NCBI GenBank assembly: GCA_025928435.1
Contig: JAICJM010000001.1
Location: 17,266 to 81,265 of the forward strand
DNA length: 64,000 nucleotides
Source: Thermoleophilia bacterium
Lineage (GTDB): Bacteria; Actinomycetota; Thermoleophilia; Gaiellales; JAICJC01
Direction of reading: 5' to 3'
Positions 32,663 through 40,753 of this stretch are shown one piece after another. A program made the translations under genes and the position numbers. A model generated the notes under the pieces. The model had not been told where the DNA came from and made no database searches. It was given only the letters and a program-made list of their open reading frames with translations. Within the stretch, counting starts at the first letter, position 1. Each line of letters begins with the position of its first letter.

Positions 32663-33805
32663 ATGACAGCGGCGATTGCGGCCTTGGCGGTAGCCCTCGG
32701 GGTCGCCGTCGTCATGCTCGTCCGCGGACGGCGCGAGGCGGCGGTGCGCGAGGAGGAGGCAGCCCGCCGGCTGCGCGAGAGCGTCCCCCGGTCGGAGCTG
32801 TCCGAGGCGCGGGCGTGGCGCGACGCGCTCATGACGGCCGTCCCCAACCCGGTGCTCGTGTTCGACGGCGACCGGCGGCTCGTGCGCGCGAACGCGCGCG
32901 CACGCGAGGAGGCAGGCGCGCTGCTCGATCTCGAGCGCTGGCCCGACCTGGCCGAGGCCGTCGGGCGGGCGCTCGCCGACAGCGCGGGCGGCGGCGATCT
33001 GGAGCTGACCGTCTACGAGCCCAACCGGCGCCGCTACCGCGCGCACGTCCAGGCGTTCCGGGGCGAGGCGGGCGCTCGCTGCGTGGTGGTGCTGACCGAC
33101 GAGAGCGCCGAGGCCGACTACCGCGACGCCCGGCGGCTGTTCTCGGCCGGCGTGTCGCACGAGCTGCGCACGCCGCTCCAGCGCATCCTCGGCCTCGTGG
33201 AGACGCTCGGCCTCGACCTGCCCGACGACGCCCGGGCCGAGATCATCGCCCAGGCCCGGCTCGAGGTCGACGGCATGCGCCGCCTGATCGAGGACATGAT
33301 CATGCTCGTCCAGCTCGAGAGCCATCGCCTCGACGGCAGTGGCGACCCGACCGAGATGGCGGAGGCCGTGGCCGCGTGCCTGCAGCGCCACGCCGCCGCG
33401 GCCGCCGAGGCGTCGATGCCGCTCGAGGCCCAGGCGAACCGCGGGCTCGTGGTCGCGGTGCCGCCACGTCTCGTCGAGGCGGTGCTCGACAACCTGGTCG
33501 AGAACGCAATCCGCCACGCCGGGGCCGGCGAGCGCATCGAGGTGCGCGTCCGCGGCCTCTCGGGGGCCGTCGAGCTGGTCGTCCACGACTCGGGCGGCCG
33601 CATCCCGCCGGAGCACCTCGGGCGCGTGTTCGAGCGCTTCCACCGCGTGGAGGACGCACGGTCGGGGCCAGGCACGGGCCTGGGGCTCGCGATCGTCAAG
33701 CACATCGCCGAGGAGTACGGCGGCCGGGCGACGGCCGAGTCCAACCCGGCGGCGGGAACGACGATGCGGGTCGTCCTGCCCGCGCCCGCGGCTGTCCGAA
33801 CCTAG
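32663..33805 (+). CDS. PhoR-like sensor histidine kinase
   Basis: 380 residues. One N-terminal membrane helix (AAIAALAVALGVAVVMLV), a PAS-like domain (AVPNPVLVFDGDRRLVRANA), HisKA with the phospho-His in AGVSHELRTPLQR, then a HATPase domain: N box LDNLVENAIRHAG, F/G2 region RVFERFHRVEDARSGPGTGLGLAIVK. The G1 box reads VHDSGGRIP; the second Gly of the usual DxGxG is Arg. With only one helix and no external domain it probably senses a membrane or cytosolic cue. The likely partner is the OmpR-type regulator on the opposite strand 656 bases away. The TAG stop lies in a CTAG shared with the convergent gene. Confidence 0.85.
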   Translation: MTAAIAALAVALGVAVVMLVRGRREAAVREEEAARRLRESVPRSELSEARAWRDALMTAVPNPVLVFDGDRRLVRANARAREEAGALLDLERWPDLAEAVGRALADSAGGGDLELTVYEPNRRRYRAHVQAFRGEAGARCVVVLTDESAEADYRDARRLFSAGVSHELRTPLQRILGLVETLGLDLPDDARAEIIAQARLEVDGMRRLIEDMIMLVQLESHRLDGSGDPTEMAEAVAACLQRHAAAAAEASMPLEAQANRGLVVAVPPRLVEAVLDNLVENAIRHAGAGERIEVRVRGLSGAVELVVHDSGGRIPPEHLGRVFERFHRVEDARSGPGTGLGLAIVKHIAEEYGGRATAESNPAAGTTMRVVLPAPAAVRT

Positions 33806-34464
33806 TTTTCACCGCCGTGGAGGATGGCGATGTTGAAGTCCGGCCGGCCCAGCGTGCCCATCAGCCGGAGCCACAGCGGCAGGTACATCTCCTGCCCGCG
33901 GGCGCCGGTGATGTCGCCCAGGTCGATGATCGTGTGCTGCGGCCAGCCGAAGTCGCCCAGGAGCCCCTTCACCACCGTCTTCGCCTCGTCGTCGTTCCCG
34001 CTCATGAAGAGGTTGTGCTGTCCCGGCACGCCGGCGGGGTTCGTCATCACCGCCGTGTTCACCGTGTTCAGCGTCTTCACGACCCGCGCCTCCGGGAACT
34101 CGCGCTGGATCTGCTCGCCCACGCTGTCGGTGTTGCAGACCGTGAGCGTGGGCGGCGTCCCCTGCGAGAAGTCGAGCGGGTTGGACACATCGACCACGAT
34201 CGTGCCCGCCAGGTTCGCGGCGCCCGCCGCCCGCAGGACGTCGAGCGCCACCGAGCCGCCGGTGCAGTTGAAGACGACCTCCGCACCGGACGCGGCCTCC
34301 TCGAAGGTCGCCTGCGCCGTACCGCCGCCGGCCGCGGCGACCCATTCGCGCGCGTTCTCGTTGTCGGCGGTGCGCGAGCCCATCGTCACCTCGTGGCCGA
34401 GCTCGACGAGCTTCGTGCCGATCGTCCGGCCGACCGTTCCCGTTCCCAAGACTGCGATCCTCAT
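33802..34464 (-). CDS. F420-dependent NADP oxidoreductase-like protein
   Basis: 220 residues. A Rossmann fold (MRIAVLGTGTVGRTIGTKL, then GSRTADNENA) and later VVKTLNTVNTAVMTNP place it in the NADPH:F420 reductase (Fno-like) superfamily, also called NAD(P)-binding protein. It could move hydride between NADPH and F420, fitting the F420-type LLM enzyme elsewhere in the window, but related proteins act on other carbonyls. Its start overlaps the response regulator stop as ATGA, so the two are co-transcribed. Confidence 0.75.
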   Translation of the reverse strand: MRIAVLGTGTVGRTIGTKLVELGHEVTMGSRTADNENAREWVAAAGGGTAQATFEEAASGAEVVFNCTGGSVALDVLRAAGAANLAGTIVVDVSNPLDFSQGTPPTLTVCNTDSVGEQIQREFPEARVVKTLNTVNTAVMTNPAGVPGQHNLFMSGNDDEAKTVVKGLLGDFGWPQHTIIDLGDITGARGQEMYLPLWLRLMGTLGRPDFNIAILHGGEN

Positions 34465-35168
34465 TCGGCGGCCCCCCTTGCAATCGCCTCGAACCGGTAG
34501 CCCACCCCGGGGTGGGTCTGGATGTACGTATGGCTCTCGGAGCGCTGGTCGAGCTTCTGGCGCAGCTTGCGCACGCAGACGTCGACCGTGCGGTCGCGGT
34601 AGCGGTAGGGCGTGCCCCACACCCGCTGCTGGAGCTGGTCGCGGGTCAGCGCCTTGCCGGCTTCGCCCGCCAGCACCCACAGGAGCCGGAACTCCGTCCG
34701 CGTGAGGCCGGCGTCCTCGCCGTCGAGGAGCGCCTGGTGCAGGTCGGCGTCGACGACGATCCCGGGCGCCTCGACCCGGCCGGCGTCGCGATCCGACGGC
34801 ACCATGCCCGATCGGCGCAGCGCCGCCTCGACCCTGGCGACGAGCTCGCGCATCCCGAACGGCTTGGCGAGGTAGTCGTCCGCACCGATGCGCAGGCCGT
34901 GCACCTTGTCGTGCTCCGATCCGCGGGCGCTGATCATGATGATCGGGATCGTGGCGCCCTCCGATCGCAGCGCCTCCGTGATCCGCCAGCCGTCCTCGCC
35001 GGGGAGCATCAGGTCGATCACCGCGACGTCGGGGCGCTCGAAGCGCAGCTTGCGCAGCGCGGCGTCGCCGTTGTCGGCCCACTCGACGTCCATGCCCGCG
35101 CCGCGCAGATGCGTCGCCATGGCATTGGCGATGACGCGGTCGTCCTCCGCGATGAGCACCCGTGGCAT
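34461..35168 (-). CDS. OmpR/PhoB-family response regulator
   Basis: 235 residues. The receiver domain has the acidic pair in IAEDDRV and the phosphoacceptor Asp in VAVIDLMLPGEDGW. The C-terminal winged helix ends in YRDRTVDVCVRKLRQKLD and YIQTHPGVGYRF. It probably pairs with the nearby PAS kinase. A perfect palindrome CGCCAATTGGCG 38 bases upstream of its start could be an autoregulatory site. Confidence 0.9.
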   Translation of the reverse strand: MPRVLIAEDDRVIANAMATHLRGAGMDVEWADNGDAALRKLRFERPDVAVIDLMLPGEDGWRITEALRSEGATIPIIMISARGSEHDKVHGLRIGADDYLAKPFGMRELVARVEAALRRSGMVPSDRDAGRVEAPGIVVDADLHQALLDGEDAGLTRTEFRLLWVLAGEAGKALTRDQLQQRVWGTPYRYRDRTVDVCVRKLRQKLDQRSESHTYIQTHPGVGYRFEAIARGAAE

Positions 35169-35466
35169 ACCGGCGCGAAGGGTAGCCGTGCTCCCGCGAG
35201 CGCGAACGCCAATTGGCGCACACGCGGCGCGCCACTTGGGAGTTAAAAGGATTCGCCGCCCCGGCTGGCCTTTCGTCCCCCGGTCGAACGGACTTTCGAG
35301 TCGCCTCTACGGCCCGTCCGCCCGGCTTCGACCTACTCGGCTGCCCTCGGCGGCGCAGGGGGAACGTTACGGAGTCCGGAACCTTCGTGCAACCAACCAA
35401 TTGCCGCATTTTGCGAACATCGGCGGGCGTCCGAATTCGGATTGTTCGCAAAGAGCGCGATTGCGG
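35169..35466. other. 298-base intergenic region with nested inverted repeats
   Basis: No credible gene. The part 35254-35355 has two nested stems: CGCCGCC/GGCGGCG enclosing GGTCGAA/TTCGACC, which in turn encloses CGGAC/GTCCG. At 35403-35467 lies a second nested repeat: GCCGCA/TGCGGC outside, TTTGCGAAC/GTTCGCAAA inside, with the palindrome CCGAATTCGG at the tip. The first could be a structured RNA or riboswitch of unknown type; the second abuts the stop of the broken Clp-N gene and may end transcription. Neither matches a family I can name. Confidence 0.45.
35207..35218. promoter_or_regulatory. Palindrome CGCCAATTGGCG upstream of the response regulator
   Basis: A perfect 12-base palindrome at a position suited to an operator for the regulator gene. 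No second copy is seen in the window. Confidence 0.35.
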
Positions 35467-35987
35467 CTAGCCGGACGGCTCGCGCCAGGTCACCTTGTAG
35501 GCGATCGTCCACCGCTTGCCACAGCCGGCGCAGGTGCGCTCACCCTCCGCGGACACCCGAAACGTGGTGCTCGGCCGGTCGGCGAGGACCGTCTCGAGCC
35601 GGTGACCGCAACGTGGGCAGGTGATCATGACCTGACTGATCGTGCCGGCTTCCCGCTCGCGCGAGCCGGACACCACGCGGAAGAAATCCTGCAGGATGCG
35701 CGCGCCGATGCCCTCGTTCTCGCGGACGAGTCCGAGCAGGAAGGCGTAAACGGCACCTGCCCGCCGACGGCCTCGGTTCCCTGGGCGACGACCCGGGCGA
35801 CCTGCGCGCGCACCTCCTCCAGGGTCACGTCGAACGTCTCAAGCACGCGGGCGCCCAGGCCGTCCTCCTCGCGCAGCAGCCCGAGCAGGAGGTGCTCCGT
35901 CCCGATGTAGTTGTGGCGGAGAAGGACGGCCTCCTCCTGTGCCAGGACCACCACGTTGCGCGACCGCTCCGTGAAACGCTCGAACAT
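35467..35987 (-). pseudogene. Broken Clp-N domain protein with C-terminal zinc ribbon
   Basis: The first 80 codons form one Clp-N (ClpC N-terminal) repeat: MFERFTERSRNVVVLAQEEA, then HNYIGTEHLLLGLLREEDG. After GQVPF the frame is lost. Two bases on, another frame reads YAFLLGLVRENEGIGARILQ, the second Clp-N repeat, and runs into a zinc ribbon (MITCPRCGHRLE with CAGCGKRWT). About 26 residues between the two repeats are missing, so the break is an internal deletion plus frameshift near 35748. If translated today it would give a 120-residue single-repeat protein and, from an internal start at 35628, a separate 53-residue zinc ribbon. The ancestor was probably a Clp adaptor-like protein. It starts two bases after the Nudix gene stop. 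Confidence 0.7.
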
Positions 35988-35989
35988 CG

Positions 35990-36367
35990 CTACAGATACT
36001 CGCGCGCGCGGGCGACCACGTCGCGGTCGGTCGCGTAGGTGAGGAGCTCCTCGACGCCGTCCGGGGCCAGCCAGCGCACGACGTCGACGTCGTCCTCGGT
36101 GCCGCCGGCGGTCGCGCTCGCGGTCATCAGGTAGTAGCGGACGCTCTTGGGACGACCGTCGGACACGTTGTACGAGACCGTGCCGAGGTCGCGCTCGACC
36201 ACCGCGTCGCAGCCCGTCTCCTCGCGCACCTCGCGCACGGCGGCCGCGGCGTCGTCCTCGCCCGGCTCGAGCTTCCCCTTCGGCAGCGACCAGTCCTCGC
36301 GGTGCGGCCGGTGGACGACCGCGATCAGCCCGTCCCGCCGGACGACCCCGCCGGCGGCGCGGATCAC
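35990..36367 (-). CDS. Nudix hydrolase
   Basis: 125 residues with an intact Nudix box GKLEPGEDDAAAAVREVREETG, shown here as its key residues G-x5-E-x7-REVxEET. It would hydrolyse a nucleoside diphosphate linked to another group, for example an oxidised nucleotide or Ap4A. The GTG start overlaps the stop of the membrane-protein gene as GTGA. Confidence 0.85.
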   Translation of the reverse strand: MIRAAGGVVRRDGLIAVVHRPHREDWSLPKGKLEPGEDDAAAAVREVREETGCDAVVERDLGTVSYNVSDGRPKSVRYYLMTASATAGGTEDDVDVVRWLAPDGVEELLTYATDRDVVARAREYL

Positions 36368-36825
36368 TGCCTGCGAGACGCGCCCCGCCGTATGGCCAGG
36401 GACGCCCCCCAGAACGCCAGGCCGACGCCGCCGACCAGCACGAGCACGATCCCCGAGAAGATCCAGATCACGCCCCGGCTGCCGCCGATCACGGCGCCGG
36501 CGACGATCATCGCGACGCCGAGGACGCCGAACGCCTGCGTCGCCACGAACGGCCCGGGCAGCCCGGCCGGGGTAACCGGCTGGGATGCATCGGAAAGCCG
36601 AGTGGGATGGCGCCGGTCGATCCTGCGGCTGCGCTCGGCCAGGCCGATCACGACCCCGAAGAACGCCAGGAAGTAGATGACCTGCGACCAGAACGACCCG
36701 ATGTAGTCGTCCATGTAGGTGAAGAGGACGATCAGCACGACCGCAGCGGCGGTGCCGATGACGGCGACGGCGATCGAGGTCTGCCAGGCGTAGACGGTGC
36801 GCTGCTCGCTCGGCGGCTGGCTCAC
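36364..36825 (-). CDS. Small four-helix membrane protein
   Basis: 153 residues from a GTG (MSQPPSEQRTVYAW). Two helix pairs, TSIAVAVIGTAAAVVLIVLF with FWSQVIYFLAFFGVVIGLA, then GVLGVAMIVAGAVIGG with VIWIFSGIVLVLVGGVGLAF, are joined by a basic cytosolic loop. No family recognised. An in-frame ATG 13 codons upstream is an alternative start. Confidence 0.6.
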   Translation of the reverse strand: MSQPPSEQRTVYAWQTSIAVAVIGTAAAVVLIVLFTYMDDYIGSFWSQVIYFLAFFGVVIGLAERSRRIDRRHPTRLSDASQPVTPAGLPGPFVATQAFGVLGVAMIVAGAVIGGSRGVIWIFSGIVLVLVGGVGLAFWGASLAIRRGASRRQ

Positions 36826-36880
36826 GCGGCGTAGCGTACACGCGCCGCCGGAGGGGCAGCGCATGCCGACGAGCCCGGTT

Positions 36881-37807
36881 CTACGCGGCTTCCTGCAGCT
36901 CCGAGCACAGCTCGCGGGCCGCGTCGACGAAGGCCAGCGCCGCCGGCGACCGGTAGCGGTCGCGGTGCCACGCCAGGCCGATCAGCCGGGGCGGCACCCG
37001 ATCGCCGAGCTCGATCACCGCGATCCGGCTGTCGGCCTCGTTCACGGTCAGGCGCGGCACGAGCGCGATCCCGATCCCGGTGGCGACCATCGCCTGCAGC
37101 GTCAGGTTGTCGTCGGAGCGGAACGCCATCCGCGGCGCCACCCCGGCCGCTCGCAGCCGCTCCTCGACCTGCTGGCCGCCGAGACACGTGCGGTAGCCGA
37201 TCAGCGGCATCGCGCCGATCTCGCGGAACGTCGGCGGCGTGGTCGCGCGCGCCAGCGGGGAGTCCGCCTGCGTGACGAGGACGTAGGGGTCGCGCACGAG
37301 CTCGACCGTCTCGAGCGCGGCATCCTCGACGGGCAGCATCACGAACGCGAGGTCGAGATCGCCGTGCTCGATCTGGCTCAGAAGGCTGTCGTCCTCGGCC
37401 TCCTCCAGCCGCACCTCGACGCGCGGCCACGCGGCCGTGTAGCGGCGCAGGACCTCGGGCAGGATGCGTGCGCCGGCGCTCTGGAAGGCGCCGACCCGCA
37501 GCGTCCCGGCCTCGCCGGCCGACAGGGCCTCCATGTCGGCCCGGGCCGCCTGGAGCCGGGCGACGATCGCCTCGGCGTGGTGCAGCAGCAGCCGGCCGGC
37601 CTCGGTCAGCTCGACCGGACGGGGGCCGCCCGGCCGCTCGACGAGCCGCTCGCCGACCACACGCTCGAGCGTTGCCAGCTGCTGGCTGACGGCGGACTGC
37701 GTGTATCCGAGCGCGGCCGCCGCGCGCCCGAAGGAGCCCTGCTGCGCGATGGCCTCGAGGGCCGCCAGATGCCGGAGCTCGACCCCGAGCCAAGGATCAG
37801 GTTCCAT
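36881..37807 (-). CDS. LysR-family transcriptional regulator
   Basis: About 308 residues. An N-terminal helix-turn-helix (FGRAAAALGYTQSAVSQQLATL) is followed by a two-lobed effector domain. It is a close paralogue of the LysR protein at 45075: both share WLGxExRHL at the start and VPPRxxxLAWHRDR near the end. It lies next to the liv operon but points away from it; a divergent mini-gene starts 59 bases upstream. The effector is unknown. Confidence 0.9.
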   Translation of the reverse strand: MEPDPWLGVELRHLAALEAIAQQGSFGRAAAALGYTQSAVSQQLATLERVVGERLVERPGGPRPVELTEAGRLLLHHAEAIVARLQAARADMEALSAGEAGTLRVGAFQSAGARILPEVLRRYTAAWPRVEVRLEEAEDDSLLSQIEHGDLDLAFVMLPVEDAALETVELVRDPYVLVTQADSPLARATTPPTFREIGAMPLIGYRTCLGGQQVEERLRAAGVAPRMAFRSDDNLTLQAMVATGIGIALVPRLTVNEADSRIAVIELGDRVPPRLIGLAWHRDRYRSPAALAFVDAARELCSELQEAA

Positions 37808-37854
37808 GATGGAAACCACCGTTACCTCGATTTGAACTAATGGACACTAGGGCC

Positions 37855-37860
37855 GATGAT
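37855..37860 (+). promoter_or_regulatory. Leaderless-type -10 hexamer GATGAT
   Basis: It lies six bases before the ATG of the 43-codon gene; weaker match to TANNNT than the others. Confidence 0.3.
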
Positions 37861-37866
37861 ACATGC

Positions 37867-37998
37867 ATGGGACTGACAGTGATACTGATCCTGCTTCTGG
37901 TCGTGGGTCCGCTGTCGCTGCGCTTCGGGGTCGATTCCCGGCCCACGGGCGAGCGTCAGCAGGCCTGGTGGCCGGGGACCCCGCGCAGCCGGCGATAG
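37867..37998 (+). CDS. 43-residue single-helix membrane protein
   Basis: Begins MGLTVILILLLVVGPLSLRF, a complete membrane helix, followed by a polar tail GVDSRPTGERQQAWWPGTPR. A helix of this kind followed by a GVDSR and WWPG tail looks like a real micro-protein rather than chance. It is divergent from the LysR gene and ends 13 bases before the end of the liv operon. Function unknown; it is too short for most gene finders. Confidence 0.55.
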   Translation: MGLTVILILLLVVGPLSLRFGVDSRPTGERQQAWWPGTPRSRR

Positions 37999-38010
37999 CC
38001 GACCGCAGCC

Positions 38011-38739
38011 TCAGGTGAGGCCGAGGTAGGCCTTGCGCACGCGCTCGTTCGAGCGCAGCGCGGCCGCGTCGTCGGTCAGCGCCACGACGCCGGTCTCGAG
38101 GACGTAGCCGCGCGTCGCGACGTCGAGGGCCATCAGCGCGTTCTGCTCGACGAGCAGGATCGTCGTTCCCTGCGAGTTGATCTCGGTGATGATCTCGAAG
38201 ATGCGCTCCACGAGCACGGGCGCGAGCCCCATCGACGGCTCGTCCAGCAGGAGCAGCTTCGGCCGGGCCATCAGCGCCCGTCCCATCGCGCACATCTGCT
38301 GCTCGCCTCCGGAGAGCGTCCCCGCCTTCTGCGCCCGCCGCTCGGCCAGGCGCGGAAAGAGCCCGAACACTCGCTCCACGTCCTCGTGCACGCCTGACCG
38401 GTCGCGCCGCTGGAACGCGCCCATCTCGAGGTTCTCGAGCACGCTCATGCGGGCGAACAGGCGCCGGCCCTCCGGCGACTGGCTGATCCCGAGGCGGACG
38501 ATCTCGTGCGGCGGGTGGCCGACGATGTCCTTCCCGTTGAAGAGGATGCGGCCGCGCTTCGGCCGGTTGATGCCCTGGATCGAGCGCAGGGTCGTCGACT
38601 TGCCGGCGCCGTTCGCCCCGATCAGCGTCACGACCTCGCCCTCGTGCACCTGCAGCGAGATGCCCTTGATCGCCTCGATCGTCCCGTAGTAGGTGTGGAC
38701 GTCCTCGAGTTCGAGCAGGGGCGCGCCGTTCGTGCTCAT
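38011..38739 (-). CDS. livF: Branched-chain amino acid ABC importer ATPase LivF
   Basis: 242 residues: Walker A GANGAGKST, signature LSGGEQQM, Walker B LLLLDEPSMGL. Last gene of the liv operon; the start overlaps the livG stop as ATGA. Confidence 0.94.
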   Translation of the reverse strand: MSTNGAPLLELEDVHTYYGTIEAIKGISLQVHEGEVVTLIGANGAGKSTTLRSIQGINRPKRGRILFNGKDIVGHPPHEIVRLGISQSPEGRRLFARMSVLENLEMGAFQRRDRSGVHEDVERVFGLFPRLAERRAQKAGTLSGGEQQMCAMGRALMARPKLLLLDEPSMGLAPVLVERIFEIITEINSQGTTILLVEQNALMALDVATRGYVLETGVVALTDDAAALRSNERVRKAYLGLT

Positions 38740-39536
38740 CCCGCCGGCTCCCCGTTGCCGGAGGTGGCACCGCTTCCGAGATAGGCCTCGATGACGCGCT
38801 CGTCGGCCTGGATCTCGGCGGGCGTGCCCTCCGCGATCTTCTGGCCGTAGTCAAGCACCGTGACCCGCTCCGAGATGCCCATGACGACCTTCATGTCGTG
38901 CTCGATCAGGAGCACCGTGACGCCACGCTCGTCCCGCACCTTCCCGACGAACGTCGTGAACTGGGCCGTCTCCTGCGGGTTCATGCCCGCCGTCGGCTCG
39001 TCCAGGAGCAGCAGCTTGGGATCCGTCGCGAGCGCGCGGGCAACCTCGAGGCGGCGCTGGTCGCCGTAGGAGAGGTGCATCGCATAGGAGTCGTCGGCGG
39101 AGGTCGGCAGCTCGCAGTAGCGCAGGAGGTCGTGGGCGCGCGCGGCCGCGGCACGCTCCTCGCGCCGGAGCCCCGGCGTGCGCAGCACCGACCGGACGAT
39201 GCCCCCCTTGATCCGGGAGTGCATGCCGACCAGGACGTTCTCGAGGCTCGTCATCGTCGGGAAGAGGCGGATGTTCTGGAACGTCCGCCCCACGCCCAGG
39301 TGGGTGACCGCGTGCGGGGGCAGCCCGGCCACGTCACGCCCGTCGAAGAGGATCTCGCCGCTCGTGGGCGTGTAGACGCCCGTGAGCATGTTGAAGAACG
39401 TCGTCTTGCCGGCGCCGTTCGGCCCGATCAGGCTCACGATCGAGCCCCGCGGCACCGCGAAGTCGACGTCGTTGCACGCGACCAGGCCGCCGAACTCCTT
39501 GCGCAGCTTCGATGCTTCGAGCAGGTTGTCGGCCAT
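38736..39536 (-). CDS. livG: Branched-chain amino acid ABC importer ATPase LivG
   Basis: 266 residues with Walker A GPNGAGKTT, signature LSYGDQRR, Walker B LLLLDEPTAGM, and the LivG-type ending ERVIEAYLG. The ATG shares one base with the livM stop (TGATG). The 130 residues open upstream are livM in another frame. Confidence 0.94.
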   Translation of the reverse strand: MADNLLEASKLRKEFGGLVACNDVDFAVPRGSIVSLIGPNGAGKTTFFNMLTGVYTPTSGEILFDGRDVAGLPPHAVTHLGVGRTFQNIRLFPTMTSLENVLVGMHSRIKGGIVRSVLRTPGLRREERAAAARAHDLLRYCELPTSADDSYAMHLSYGDQRRLEVARALATDPKLLLLDEPTAGMNPQETAQFTTFVGKVRDERGVTVLLIEHDMKVVMGISERVTVLDYGQKIAEGTPAEIQADERVIEAYLGSGATSGNGEPAG

Positions 39537-40753
39537 CAGGCGCTCGCGTCGTACAGAGATCCGCCCTCGACCCCGAGCTCGAGCTCGTCCCGTCGGCGCT
39601 GGCCGGGGATCAGGCCCTGCGGCCGCAGGAGCATCATCACGACGATGATGAGCCCGAAGATGCCGTAGGTGTACTGGGGGACGTTGAAGCTCGTGCCGGC
39701 GACGTTGTTGAAGTTGTTGCCGACCGCCTCGAGGCCCTGATAGTTGAGGTACGAGAGCACGGCACCGCCCATGCAGACGCCCCACACGTTCCCCATCCCG
39801 CCCAGGATCACCATGCACAGCACGGTGATCGAGATGTTCAACGAGAAGTCGCCCGGGAACGTCGAACTCTTGTAGATCGCGTAGAAGCAGCCGGCCCCGC
39901 CGCCGAAGAACGCGCCGATGGCGTACGCCCACGTCTTGGTGCGCATGAGCGGCACGCCCATCGCGGCCGCGGCGATCTCATCCTCGCGGATCGCCACCCA
40001 TGCCCGTCCGAGGCGCGAGTCGCGGATCCGGATGCAGCAGAACAGCGTGAAGATGACGAGCGCGAGCCCGGTCCAGTAGTAGTAGCTGACCGCGTTCGTG
40101 ACGTTGTAGTAGGCCGACGGGAAGAACCCGATCTCGTTGTGGATCGAGCCGAACCCGAGCGCGTCGATCGGCGTGAGGCCGTTGGGGCCGTTCGTGATGT
40201 TGTGGCCGAACCAGTTGTCGCCGTTGTTCACGGCCTGAGGCACGATCTCGCCGAAGCCGAGCGTGACGATGGCGAGGTAGTCGCCGCGCAGGCGCAGCGT
40301 CGGCAGGCCGATCACGATCCCGAAGAGGGCGGCGAAGATGCACGCGACGATCAGCAGGAGCCACACGTTGAAATGGAGGCCCTGAATGCTCGACGGGACC
40401 CCCACCGAAAGGATGTGGACGTTGTGGGGCGAGAACTGCTGCGTGGCAAACCAGCCGGCGATGTAGGCCCCGGCGGCGTAGAACGCCACGTACCCGAGAT
40501 CGAGCAGGCCGGCGTAGCCCACCACGACGTTCAGGCCGAGGGCCATGATGACGTAGACGGTCATGATCACCATCGTCGGCACCGTCGGGACGAGCTGGGC
40601 CTCGACGCTGTTCGTGCCGATCGCGGACGTGAGATCGCTGTAGTAGCTCGGGTAGAAGATCAGGAGCACGAACACGACGGCCGGGAGAAGCGCGCGCCGG
40701 ACAGGCGTCGGCACCCGGGACCACGCGTCGCCCAGCCCGAGGCGCTCCATCAT
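39536..40753 (-). CDS. livM: Branched-chain amino acid ABC importer permease LivM
   Basis: 405 residues, about ten membrane helices, with the coupling loop RAWVAIREDEIAAAAMGVP. A long external insertion of about 60 Asn/Gly-rich residues (VNNGDNWFGHNITNGPNGL) makes it larger than most LivM proteins. Start overlaps livH stop as ATGA. Confidence 0.93.
   Translation of the reverse strand: MMERLGLGDAWSRVPTPVRRALLPAVVFVLLIFYPSYYSDLTSAIGTNSVEAQLVPTVPTMVIMTVYVIMALGLNVVVGYAGLLDLGYVAFYAAGAYIAGWFATQQFSPHNVHILSVGVPSSIQGLHFNVWLLLIVACIFAALFGIVIGLPTLRLRGDYLAIVTLGFGEIVPQAVNNGDNWFGHNITNGPNGLTPIDALGFGSIHNEIGFFPSAYYNVTNAVSYYYWTGLALVIFTLFCCIRIRDSRLGRAWVAIREDEIAAAAMGVPLMRTKTWAYAIGAFFGGGAGCFYAIYKSSTFPGDFSLNISITVLCMVILGGMGNVWGVCMGGAVLSYLNYQGLEAVGNNFNNVAGTSFNVPQYTYGIFGLIIVVMMLLRPQGLIPGQRRRDELELGVEGGSLYDASA

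Noticed and set aside
30713..33703. 996-codon minus-strand frame
   Set aside because: The thrS start at 32620 has the conserved TGS opening; the rest is the complement of the kinase gene.
35213..35470. 85-codon frame in the spacer before the response regulator
   Set aside because: No ribosome binding site or leaderless signal, and composition is typical of noncoding GC-rich DNA; the inverted repeats explain the region better.
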